A stretch of 64,000 nucleotides of DNA from Ardenticatenaceae bacterium (lineage in GTDB: Bacteria; Chloroflexota; Anaerolineae; Promineifilales; Promineifilaceae). The translations under genes and the position numbers were made by a program. The number at the start of each line of letters is the position of its first letter. Positions within the stretch are counted from its first letter, which is position 1. The stretch is from positions 1 to 64,000 of the forward strand of contig JACKBT010000002.1 of the NCBI GenBank assembly GCA_020634415.1, given 5' to 3'. This document shows, one piece after another, positions 35,501 through 42,591 of this stretch. The notes under the pieces are model-generated. The model worked only from the letters and a program-made list of their open reading frames with translations. It made no database searches and was not told the DNA's origin.

Positions 35501-36109
35501 GAGTTGGGGGAGATTGAGCGGGTGCTGCGGCAGGTGGCGGGGGTGGCGGAAACGGCCGTTCTTGTGCGTGAAGATGCACCGGGCGACAAACAGATTGTGG
35601 CTTATGTAACCGGCATGGCGACAACGGAGCAATGCCACAATTACCTGATTACCCAATTACCTCATTATATGATTCCCTCGGCCATTGTGCGGCTGGAGGT
35701 TTTGCCGTTGTCGCCCAATGGCAAGATTGACCGGAAGGCGCTGCCCGCGCCGGAGGTGGCGCGGCGGCTGTTTGTGCCGCTGCGGGGGGCGGTGGAGCAG
35801 GAGGTGGCGGGGTTGTGGACGGCCGTTTTGGGCGCAGAGGCGTTGGGACGTGAGGATAACTTTTTTGAGTTGGGCGGCGATTCGCTGCGGGCGACACGGT
35901 TGGTGGCGCAGGTGAGCCGAGTGTTTCGGGTGGAGATGGCCTTGCAGAGTTTGTTTGCCCAGCCTACGGTGGGGGCGTTTGCGGCGGAGTTGGTGCGGTG
36001 TGAGCCAAAGCCGGGGCAGGTGGCGACGATTGCGCGGCTGCGGCAGGAGATTGGGGGGATGGATGGGGCGGAGGTGCGGCGGCAGATTGAGGCGAGGCGG
36101 GTGGGGTAG
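32570..36109 (+). CDS. Nonribosomal peptide synthetase, loading module: formyltransferase, condensation-like remnant, adenylation, carrier protein
   Basis: The start is placed at ATG 32570 (MFSCYLIGETSLL); an open frame extends back into the hairpin. The protein has 1179 residues. Residues 1-180 resemble methionyl-tRNA formyltransferase, with Asn90 and His92 (INYHDAPLPRY) and Asp in DAGDIL as catalytic residues. This domain N-formylates the first amino acid in linear gramicidin-type initiation modules. About 300-515 looks like the second half of a condensation domain without HHxxxDG. The adenylation domain (about 540-1030) has YVIYTSGSTGRPKGV, NAYGPTETT, YKTGDL and NGKIDRKAL. The carrier has FFELGGDSLRATRL. 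Adenylation pocket residues read D-T-E-N-I-G-A-V-T-K by alignment to PheA; I know no secure match. Heptamer or hairpin inserts lie at 33253, 34543 and 35337. Confidence 0.92.
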   Translation: MFSCYLIGETSLLIQCGEILREQGQAVWGVISPDTAVAEWAAERDIRHWLPGEDWGAVLGERPFDYLFSVVNGTIIPESVLNLPQKLAINYHDAPLPRYAGVYATSWAILNGEREHGVSWHVMTAVVDAGDILQQVAVPIAPDETALTLNAKCYEAALGSFALLVRQLTEGTAVRQPQDLSERTYFGLWQRPSTVINWQESAAKISALVRGLDFGPYGNALGLAKVAVGTGDWGLETAASLTQSPVSSPQSLFVVRQVVVLDVRSGEGPGVVTAVAPYRVQVATATYDVVLTQLVGLDGQPVYELPVQVGDKLPILEIGWVESLREQHEKLARHENYWRKKLVQSQPVSLPPSATSMGDRLRLSVVEPWFGYNVVRFSEGDEWAIATFLAFIARLSGLRNFTIGWEVENVDGRFLATTVPFHVEVDDDWEIPMIYLSIIGQRLQLVERKTYMRDLVLRYGELEPIDFPLRLRREGDDLILLGEGIGGWATALSTLVQAIIENPSLPLREMPLLTEAEKEGVLRQYRAEFPYSYKESVVEMFAARVAERPSALAAICGDEQLTYGELDIKANELAQQLQAVGVKAGVPVGVYVRRGLDVLVAVWGIWRAGGVYVPLDPEYPAERLRFMMGDVGTAVVITQSGLLASLPGTTAEIVVLDPHPSPPPVRGRGKDSLSFEGEARGEGEGVAYVIYTSGSTGRPKGVMVGHEAIAAHCASVQTVYQIQPEDRVLQFSSYSFDTSIEQMLVALLNGATLVMRGEEVWGAQEAAAWLARQGVTVANLPTAYWHSLVVGWGETAVLPPNNLRLMIVGGEAMQPEMVRLWRQSALAQVRLLNAYGPTETTVTALVWEIGEREKMAEFEASLGIKRAYSSSFLHHSDAVPIGRPLPGRTAVVLDRFGQLVPIGVPGELCLGGIGLARGYVKNYELGIMNYERGASFIIHNSSFLIYKTGDLVRMRPDGVMVFVGRVDEQVKVRGYRIELGEIERVLRQVAGVAETAVLVREDAPGDKQIVAYVTGMATTEQCHNYLITQLPHYMIPSAIVRLEVLPLSPNGKIDRKALPAPEVARRLFVPLRGAVEQEVAGLWTAVLGAEALGREDNFFELGGDSLRATRLVAQVSRVFRVEMALQSLFAQPTVGAFAAELVRCEPKPGQVATIARLRQEIGGMDGAEVRRQIEARRVG
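33253..33324. repeat. In-frame inverted heptamer array in synthetase 1
   Basis: GGGGACT three times and GGAGACT, a 16-base centre, then AGTCTCC, AGTCTCT, AGTCCCC, AGTCTCT. It encodes GTGDWGLETAASLTQSPVSS between the formyltransferase and the following domain. Confidence 0.95.
34543..34625. repeat. In-frame CCTCCC/GGGAGG hairpins in synthetase 1
   Basis: CCCTCCCCCTGTGAGGGGGAGGG and CTCCCTCTCCTTTGAGGGAG-type inverted words encode HPSPPPVRGRG and a Glu/Gly-rich stretch immediately before the A3 core motif YVIYTSGSTG. Confidence 0.85.
35337..35401. repeat. In-frame inverted heptamer array (GAATTAT type) in synthetase 1
   Basis: GAATTAT, GAATTAG, GAATTAT, GAATTAT, a short centre, then ATAATTC twice, ATCCTTC and CTAATTT. 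It replaces the loop between adenylation motifs A6 (GLARGY) and A7 (YKTGDL). Confidence 0.92.
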
Positions 36110-36147
36110 TTGCTCAAGAATATAAAGGAACACGAAGGGGAGGGAAG

Positions 36148-39100
36148 ATGGGGTTTATGAGTTGGACGGCCGATAAAGAAGAGTTGTTGCAGTTGATGTT
36201 GGCGGAGGCGGGCTATTATTTTGAGGATGCGCCAGTGATTGAGCCGCGCCAGCAGCGGGTGCTGCCGCAGTTGTCGTTTGCGCAGCAGCGGTTGTGGTTT
36301 TTGGATCAGCTTGTGCCGCAGAATCCGGCTTATATTGTGCCGGTGGTGGTGCGGCTGCGGGGGTGGGTGGATACGGCCGTTTTCCGCGAATCGTTCCAAG
36401 TAGTTGTGCAGCGGCATGAGGTTTTGCGGATGACATTTGCGCGGCAGAACGGCCGTCCCGTGCCGGTGGTGGTGGCGGAGGCGGCCATTGACCTGCCGGT
36501 TGAGGATATGCGGGGGTGGGGGGAGGCTGTGGTGTGGGAGCGGGTGGAGGCGTTGGTGAGACGGCCGTTTAACCTGGCCCAATTCCCGCTGATTCGGCCG
36601 ACTTTGCTGCGCTGTGATGAGGCAGAATATATTTTGGTGCTGCCCATGCACCACATTATTAGTGATGGCTGGTCGGTGGATAATTTGCTGGCGGAGTGGG
36701 GGCTGGTGTATACGTTTAAGACCTCCGAGGTTTTGAAAACCTCGGAGGTCTCATTACCGCCCTTGCCCATTCAGTATGGCGATTATGCGGTGTGGGAGCG
36801 GGGGGAGGTGCAGAAGGCGGCGCGGCAGGCGCAGTTGGCCTATTGGCGGCGGCAGTTGGCGGGGGAGCTGCCGGTGCTGCAACTGCCGCTGGATTATCCG
36901 CGCCCATCGGTGCAGACGTTTGAGGGGAGTGTGTTTCGGATGGAGATTGGGAGATTGGGAGATTGGGAGACTGGAGACGGGGGACTAGGGGCTGACCCAT
37001 TACCCCATTACCCCATTACCCAATTGCTGGCGCAGTTGGTGCGGGGGGAGGGGGCGACGCTGTTTATGGGGCTGTTGGCGGCGTTTAAGGTGTTGTTGTG
37101 GCGGTATACGGGGCAGGGGGATGTGTTGGTGGGGTCGCCGGTGGCGAATCGGCCGTTGGCGGAATTGCAGGGGTTGATTGGGCTGTTTGTGAATACGGTG
37201 GTGCTGCGGACGGAGATGGCGGGTGAGTTGACGTTTCGGCAGTTGCTGCGGCGGGTGCGGGAGGTGGCTCAGGCGGCGTTTGCTCATCAGGCGGTGCCGT
37301 TTGAGATGGTGGTGGAGGCGGTGCAGCCGGAGCGGGATTTGAGTTATCAGCCGTTGTTTCAGGTGATGTTTGCGCTGAATGAGGCGGGAGAAGAGGTGAA
37401 GTGGGGAGGGGTGAGAGGGGAGAGGGTGGTGGTGGAAACGGGGACGGCGAAGTTTGATTTGACGCTGACGGTGGAAACGGCCGATTCCGACCTCATCACC
37501 TATTGGCAGTATAACTGTGATTTGTTTGCGCCAGCGACTATTGAGCGGATGGCGGGGCATTATGGGCGGCTGCTGGCGGCGGTGGTGGCGGAGCCGGATA
37601 AGCCGATTAGCCAGTTGCCGCTGTTGAGCGAGGCGGAGCGGCGGCAGATTTTGGTGGCGTGGAATGAGCCGATGGCGGCGGGGCCTGGGGGCTGTTGGCA
37701 TGAACTGTTTGAGGCGCAGGTGGCACGGAGGTGGGGGGAGACGGCCGTTCGCTTTGAAGATCAATCGCTGACCTACGGCGAATTGAATGCGCAGGCCAAT
37801 CAGTTGGCGCACTATTTGCAGAAGTGCGGTGTGGGGCCAGATGTGCCAGTGGGCATTTATATGCGGCGGTCGCTGGCGTGGCCGGTGGCGATGCTGGCGG
37901 TGATGAAGGCGGGCGGGGCGTATGTGCCGCTTGATCCCCGTTTTCCGCCGGAGCGAATTGGTTTTATGCTGGCCGATGCCCAGGCACCGGTGGTGCTGCT
38001 GCAAAGGTCGCTGCCGCTGCCGGATGTGCCGGAGGGGGTAACGGCCGTTTTTATGGAGGGGACGGCGTGGGCGGATGAGCCGACGACGAAGCCGGCCAGC
38101 GGGGTGCGGGCGGAGAATCTGGTGTATGTGCTGTTTACGTCGGGTTCGACGGGGCGGTCGAAGGGGGTGGCGGTGGAGCATCGGCAGTTGGTGCATTATG
38201 CGACGGCCGTAACGGAGCGGCTGGAACTGCCGCCGAACGCTCATTATGCCACTGTGTCTACTTTTGCGGCGGATTTGGGGCATACGGTGATTTTTCCGGC
38301 GTTGATGCTGGGTGGCTGTTTGCACATTATTGGTGAGGAGCGGGTGTCTGACCCGAATGCGTTGGCGGATTATTTCGGCCGTTTTGCCATTGATTGTTTG
38401 AAGATTGTGCCCTCGCATCTGGCGGCGCTGCTGACGGTGCCGCAGCCGGAGCGGCTGCTGCCGCGGCATCGGCTGATTTTGGGTGGGGAGGTGTCGTCGT
38501 GGCAGTTGATGGCGCGGCTGCATCAGTTGGCCGCGCCGACGTGCCGCATTTTTAACCATTATGGGCCGACGGAGACGACGGTGGGGGTGTGTACGTTTGA
38601 GGTGGGGCGGGTGGGGGAGTGGGAGATTGGGGGAGAAGGAGAGGGGCGAGGGGGGAGGGGTGAGGGGCGAGAGGATAATCGCCCTTCGCTTTTCGCCCTT
38701 CGCTCTACACCTCACACTCTTCACTCTGCGACGGTGCCGATTGGACGGCCGTTGCCGCGCACGCAGCTTTATATTTTGGATGGGCAGATGCAGCCGGTGC
38801 CGATTGGGGTGACGGGTGAGCTTTATATTGGCGGCGCGGGGGTGGCGCGGGGGTATTTGGGCAGGCCGGAGCTGACCGATTTACGATTTACGATTGACGA
38901 TTTACGATCCAGTCGTCAATCGTCAATCGTCAATCGTAAATATAAAACGGGTGATTTGTGCCGCTGGCTGCCGGATGGGAATGTGGAGTTTTTGGGGCGG
39001 GTGGATCATCAGGTGAAGATTCGGGGGTTTCGGGTGGAGTTGGGGGAAATTGAGGCGGTGTTGCGGCAGGTAACGGCCGTTCACGAAGCTCTTGTTTTGG

Positions 39101-40719
39101 CCCATGAGGAACGGCTGGTTGCCTACATTGTGGGCGACACAACCGAAACCGAATTACACAATTACCTAATTACCCAATTACCTAATTACATGCACCCCTC
39201 GGCCTATGTTTTCCTGGCGCAACTGCCGCTGACGGATAATGGCAAGATTGACCGGCGGGCGCTGCCGCTGCCGGATGCGCCGGTGCGGGGCGAGGGGTTT
39301 GTGCCGCCGCGCACGGCGACGGAGGAGGCGTTGGCGGCGATTTGGGCTGATCTGTTGGGCCTGGATGGGGTGAGTGTGGTGGATGATTTTTTTGCTCTGG
39401 GCGGCCATTCGCTGCTGGCAACGCGGCTGATTTCGCGGATGCGGCGCGGGCTGGGGGTGGAGGTTCCGATTCGTAAGCTGTTTGAGGAGCCGACGGTAGC
39501 GGGGCTGGCGCGGCTGATTGAGGGGGGGGAAACGGCCGTTTTACCCGACACTCCTCTGGATTTAGAGGCGGAAATTGAACTGGATGAGGCCATCCAACCG
39601 GCCACGGCGTATGAGTTTGTGGCGGAGCCGCAGGCCATCTTTTTGACGGGGGCGACGGGCTTTTTGGGGGCGTTTTTGTTGGCCGATTTGTTGGCGGGGA
39701 CAACGGCCGTTGTTTACTGCCTGGTGCGGGGTGGGGGTGAACGGCTTGAGGGGAATTTGCGGGCGTATGGGCTGTGGCGGGAGGAATGGCGGGGGCGGAT
39801 GGTGGCGGTGCAGGGGGATTTGGAACGGCCGTTGCTGGGGCTGACGACTGAGACATTTGACGAGTTAGCCGAGAAAGTTGACATAATCGTGCATAATGGG
39901 GCCTGGGTCAACTTTGTTTATCCTTATGAAGTGCTGAAGGCGGCTAATGTGGGCGGGACGCAGGCAATTTTGCGGCTGGCGGGGCAGCGGCGGACGAAGG
40001 CCGTGCATTATGTGTCTACGCTTTCCGTTTTTCCGGCGCAGGCGGGGGTTTGTTGGGAGGCGGATGGGCTGGCGGAGTGGCGCGGGCTGGCAGGGAGTTA
40101 TGCGGAGAGCAAGTGGGTGGCGGAGCGGGTGCTGATGTTGGCCCAGGAACGGGGTTTCCCGGTGGCGGTTTACCGTCCAGGTCGGATTACGGGGCATGGG
40201 GAGACGGCCGTTTTCAACCCCGATGACTTCCTGTTCAAGCTGCTAAAGGGCTGTATTCAGTTGGGTTTTGCGCCGCTGCTGGAGATGCAGGTGGATATGA
40301 CGCCGGTGGATTATGTGAGTGGGGCGATTGTGCATCTGGTGGGGCAGCCAGAGGCGGTGGGGCAAGCTTTCCATTTGCTGAATGAGCGGCCCATTGGCTG
40401 GCAGGATTTGGTGGCGTGGCTGCAAGGGTTTGGTTATGACTTGACGCTGCTGCCCTATGAGGCGTGGCGGCAGATGGTGCTGCAAGCGCCAGCGGATAAT
40501 GCTTTGCAGCCGTTCCGCTCTATTTTTGCGGAGGATCGGCTGGCGTTGGCGGATGTGAATGTGTTTGATGGGAAGGGAACGGCCGTTGCCCTAAGCCCAA
40601 CAACCATTGCCTGTCCTGCGGTGGACGAGCGGCTGCTCTCCCTCTATTTTTCACACTTTGTTGACACAGGATTTTTGAATAGACCCTTCACAGATGGTAA
40701 AGTACAATCTGACACGTAA
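36148..40719 (+). CDS. Nonribosomal peptide synthetase, terminal module: condensation, adenylation (Asp/Asn predicted), carrier, thioester reductase
   Basis: This 1523-residue protein has GGAGGGAAG before the ATG. The condensation domain (about 38-480) has the active HHIISDG near residue 167. The adenylation domain (about 510-1030) has VLFTSGSTGRSKGV, NHYGPTETT, YKTGDL and NGKIDRRAL. The carrier has GGHSLLATRL, with the phosphopantetheine Ser near 1085. The terminal reductase (about 1165-1480) has the NADPH loop TGATGFLGAFL and YAESK. Aligned to PheA the pocket reads D-L-T-K-I-G-H-V-G-K, very close to published aspartate and asparagine codes. A reductive release to an aldehyde or alcohol is expected. 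With the loading module the product would be N-formyl-X-Asp/Asn-al or -ol. Four in-frame repeat inserts lie at 36719, 36942, 38610 and 38878. Confidence 0.93.
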   Translation: MGFMSWTADKEELLQLMLAEAGYYFEDAPVIEPRQQRVLPQLSFAQQRLWFLDQLVPQNPAYIVPVVVRLRGWVDTAVFRESFQVVVQRHEVLRMTFARQNGRPVPVVVAEAAIDLPVEDMRGWGEAVVWERVEALVRRPFNLAQFPLIRPTLLRCDEAEYILVLPMHHIISDGWSVDNLLAEWGLVYTFKTSEVLKTSEVSLPPLPIQYGDYAVWERGEVQKAARQAQLAYWRRQLAGELPVLQLPLDYPRPSVQTFEGSVFRMEIGRLGDWETGDGGLGADPLPHYPITQLLAQLVRGEGATLFMGLLAAFKVLLWRYTGQGDVLVGSPVANRPLAELQGLIGLFVNTVVLRTEMAGELTFRQLLRRVREVAQAAFAHQAVPFEMVVEAVQPERDLSYQPLFQVMFALNEAGEEVKWGGVRGERVVVETGTAKFDLTLTVETADSDLITYWQYNCDLFAPATIERMAGHYGRLLAAVVAEPDKPISQLPLLSEAERRQILVAWNEPMAAGPGGCWHELFEAQVARRWGETAVRFEDQSLTYGELNAQANQLAHYLQKCGVGPDVPVGIYMRRSLAWPVAMLAVMKAGGAYVPLDPRFPPERIGFMLADAQAPVVLLQRSLPLPDVPEGVTAVFMEGTAWADEPTTKPASGVRAENLVYVLFTSGSTGRSKGVAVEHRQLVHYATAVTERLELPPNAHYATVSTFAADLGHTVIFPALMLGGCLHIIGEERVSDPNALADYFGRFAIDCLKIVPSHLAALLTVPQPERLLPRHRLILGGEVSSWQLMARLHQLAAPTCRIFNHYGPTETTVGVCTFEVGRVGEWEIGGEGEGRGGRGEGREDNRPSLFALRSTPHTLHSATVPIGRPLPRTQLYILDGQMQPVPIGVTGELYIGGAGVARGYLGRPELTDLRFTIDDLRSSRQSSIVNRKYKTGDLCRWLPDGNVEFLGRVDHQVKIRGFRVELGEIEAVLRQVTAVHEALVLAHEERLVAYIVGDTTETELHNYLITQLPNYMHPSAYVFLAQLPLTDNGKIDRRALPLPDAPVRGEGFVPPRTATEEALAAIWADLLGLDGVSVVDDFFALGGHSLLATRLISRMRRGLGVEVPIRKLFEEPTVAGLARLIEGGETAVLPDTPLDLEAEIELDEAIQPATAYEFVAEPQAIFLTGATGFLGAFLLADLLAGTTAVVYCLVRGGGERLEGNLRAYGLWREEWRGRMVAVQGDLERPLLGLTTETFDELAEKVDIIVHNGAWVNFVYPYEVLKAANVGGTQAILRLAGQRRTKAVHYVSTLSVFPAQAGVCWEADGLAEWRGLAGSYAESKWVAERVLMLAQERGFPVAVYRPGRITGHGETAVFNPDDFLFKLLKGCIQLGFAPLLEMQVDMTPVDYVSGAIVHLVGQPEAVGQAFHLLNERPIGWQDLVAWLQGFGYDLTLLPYEAWRQMVLQAPADNALQPFRSIFAEDRLALADVNVFDGKGTAVALSPTTIACPAVDERLLSLYFSHFVDTGFLNRPFTDGKVQSDT
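36719..36751. repeat. Perfect 16-bp-stem palindrome in synthetase 2
   Basis: AGACCTCCGAGGTTTT, one central G, then its exact complement. It encodes FKTSEVLKTSEVS in a condensation-domain loop before LPPLPIQYGDYA. Confidence 0.92.
36942..37022. repeat. In-frame word arrays in synthetase 2 condensation domain
   Basis: GGAGATTG repeats at 8-bp period, then GGAGACTG-type words, then CCCATTAC repeats at 8-bp period. It encodes EIGRLGDWETGDGGLG and HYPITQLLAQL inside the condensation domain. Confidence 0.85.
38610..38730. repeat. In-frame GGGGCGAG/CTTCGC array in synthetase 2
   Basis: A left arm of GAGGGGCGAG-type words and a right arm of CGCCCTTCGC and CTCACACTCTTC-type words encode a Gly/Glu/Arg-rich then Ser/Leu/His stretch. 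It lies between adenylation motifs A5 and A6, the same loop that is lengthened in synthetase 1. Confidence 0.8.
38878..38941. repeat. In-frame inverted heptamer array (TTACGAT type) in synthetase 2
   Basis: TTACGAT, TTACGAT, TGACGAT, TTACGAT, a 4-base centre CCAG, then TCGTCAA three times and TCGTAAA. It sits in the A6-A7 loop, exactly the position used by the different GAATTAT array in synthetase 1. Confidence 0.95.
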
Positions 40720-40749
40720 GAAAGACAAGTTTCCCAAGCGAGAGACAAT

Positions 40750-42591
40750 ATGAGAAGGAAAACGGCCGTACTCCCCATACTTTTATTCATCACAGGCATT
40801 TATCTGCTCGTGGCCTGCACCACTCCCCCCACAGAACCCATTACCGTTATCGAGCCGACGGAGGATGTGATGGTGGAGGAGGTGGCGGCGCGGGAGGAGA
40901 TGGCTCTGCATACGCTGAACATTATCTTTACGCAAACGCCTGATATTTTGAACCCCCATCTTTCGACGGGTTCGCGCAACACGGAGGCCAGCCGCATTGC
41001 TTATGAGCCGCTGGCGACGTATGACAAGGATGGTGTGTTGATTCCTTTTTTGGCGGCGGAGATTCCGACTTTGGAGAATGGGGGGGTGGATGTGAACGGC
41101 CGTTACGTCATCTGGAAACTTAAAGAAGGCGTGCAGTGGGCCGATGGCGAACCCTTCACCGCCGCCGATGTCATCTTCACTTACCAATACGCCAGCAACC
41201 CCGACGTGCGGGCTGGCTCACGCAGCCTCTACAACACCATCGAAAGCGTTGTCGCCCTTGATGATTACACCGTTCAGGTCAACTTTAGTGATGTCACGCC
41301 CAACTGGGCCGGGCCATTTGTGGGCAAATGGGGCATGATTTTGCCCCAGCACATCTTTGAGCCGTTTAACGGCAGCAACGCCCGCAGCACGGACGCAGAT
41401 TATGTCAACCAGCATCCCATCGGCACTGGCCCCTACTATGTGGTGGAAAACGAGGCGCAAGAAGTTGTGTTTTTGGGTGATAGTCTGGTGCAGCGGCGGC
41501 GTATTGAGTTTGCCCGCAACCCCTACTTCCGCGAGGGTGAACCCTATTTCGAGCGGGTGGTTTTAGAGCAGCGCGGTGGTGATTCAGCCACAGCCGCCAG
41601 ACTGGTCATTGGTTCTGAACCGGAGGCAGATTATGGCTGGAACCTGGCTTTAACGGGTGAAGAGCTGACACAGTTGCAGCAGTCGGAGAATGGCACGTTT
41701 GTGATTACCTTTGGTTCGCGGGTGGAACGTATTGTTATCAACCACACGGACCCCAATGCCCAAACGGCCGATGGCGAACGCTCGAACCTGGCCTTCCCCC
41801 ACCCCTTTTTCAGCGACAGGCGTGTGCGGCAGGCGTTTAATCTGGCGATTGACCGAGAGCGGATCGCGGCTTTGTATGGCGAAGCAGGCAACCCGACCAA
41901 CAACAATTTGATGTTCCAACCGTTTTACATGTTAGACGACACCTCCACCTATGATCCAGCGGCGGCAGCGGCTTTGTTGGATGAGGCGGGCTGGACGATT
42001 CCCGAAGGCGGCACTTTCCGCCAAAATGAAGCGGGTGAGCCGATGAAGGTGGTTTATCTGGCTTACTTTGCGCCGCTGATCCAGGCGACGCAGGATGTGG
42101 TGAAGGAGAATCTGGAGGCGATTGGCGTGGAGGTAGAGGTGCAGTTGGTCAGTTCGAGTGTCTTTTTCAGCCGTCCGGCCGAACCCGCTTCCAGCAATGG
42201 CGTCACTTTCATCGCCGACATACAAGAGTATGATGTCCGCAGCGTCAGCCCTGATCCAGACTCGTATATGGGTTTTTGGACGTGCGGGGCGATTCCGCAA
42301 AAGGCCAATGGCTGGGCGGGTTTGAATTTGGAACGCTGGTGTCATGTCCCCGCCGAGGGTGAATTGAGTTATGATGAGTTGTATGCGCAGTCCAAAACGG
42401 AGTTGGACTCGGAGGCGCGGCGCGACCTGTTTATGCAGATGAACCAGATTTTGGTGGATGAGGTGGTGATGATGCCGTTGGTGCATTGGGGGGAGGTATC
42501 GGCCGTTAATAACACCCTGGCAGGCGTAGACCCGACCCCCTGGGACAGCAGTTTGTGGAACATTAAGGATTGGAGACGAAGCACACCATGA
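40750..42591 (+). CDS. Family 5 ABC transporter substrate-binding lipoprotein (peptide-binding type)
   Basis: A 613-residue extracellular solute-binding protein of the OppA/DppA family. The N-terminus is a lipoprotein signal with lipobox LVAC (Cys near residue 23). The family core is clear: SRIAYEPLATYDKDG, YVIWKLKEGVQWADGEPFTAADVIFTYQYA, HPIGTGPYYV, DRRVRQAFNLAIDRERI and AAALLDEAGW. No permease or ATPase genes follow. The gene lies only 30 bases after the synthetase gene and its stop overlaps the start of a membrane receptor gene (ATGA). This suggests it serves as a ligand-presenting protein, possibly for the peptide made upstream. That role is inference. Confidence 0.92.
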   Translation: MRRKTAVLPILLFITGIYLLVACTTPPTEPITVIEPTEDVMVEEVAAREEMALHTLNIIFTQTPDILNPHLSTGSRNTEASRIAYEPLATYDKDGVLIPFLAAEIPTLENGGVDVNGRYVIWKLKEGVQWADGEPFTAADVIFTYQYASNPDVRAGSRSLYNTIESVVALDDYTVQVNFSDVTPNWAGPFVGKWGMILPQHIFEPFNGSNARSTDADYVNQHPIGTGPYYVVENEAQEVVFLGDSLVQRRRIEFARNPYFREGEPYFERVVLEQRGGDSATAARLVIGSEPEADYGWNLALTGEELTQLQQSENGTFVITFGSRVERIVINHTDPNAQTADGERSNLAFPHPFFSDRRVRQAFNLAIDRERIAALYGEAGNPTNNNLMFQPFYMLDDTSTYDPAAAAALLDEAGWTIPEGGTFRQNEAGEPMKVVYLAYFAPLIQATQDVVKENLEAIGVEVEVQLVSSSVFFSRPAEPASSNGVTFIADIQEYDVRSVSPDPDSYMGFWTCGAIPQKANGWAGLNLERWCHVPAEGELSYDELYAQSKTELDSEARRDLFMQMNQILVDEVVMMPLVHWGEVSAVNNTLAGVDPTPWDSSLWNIKDWRRSTP

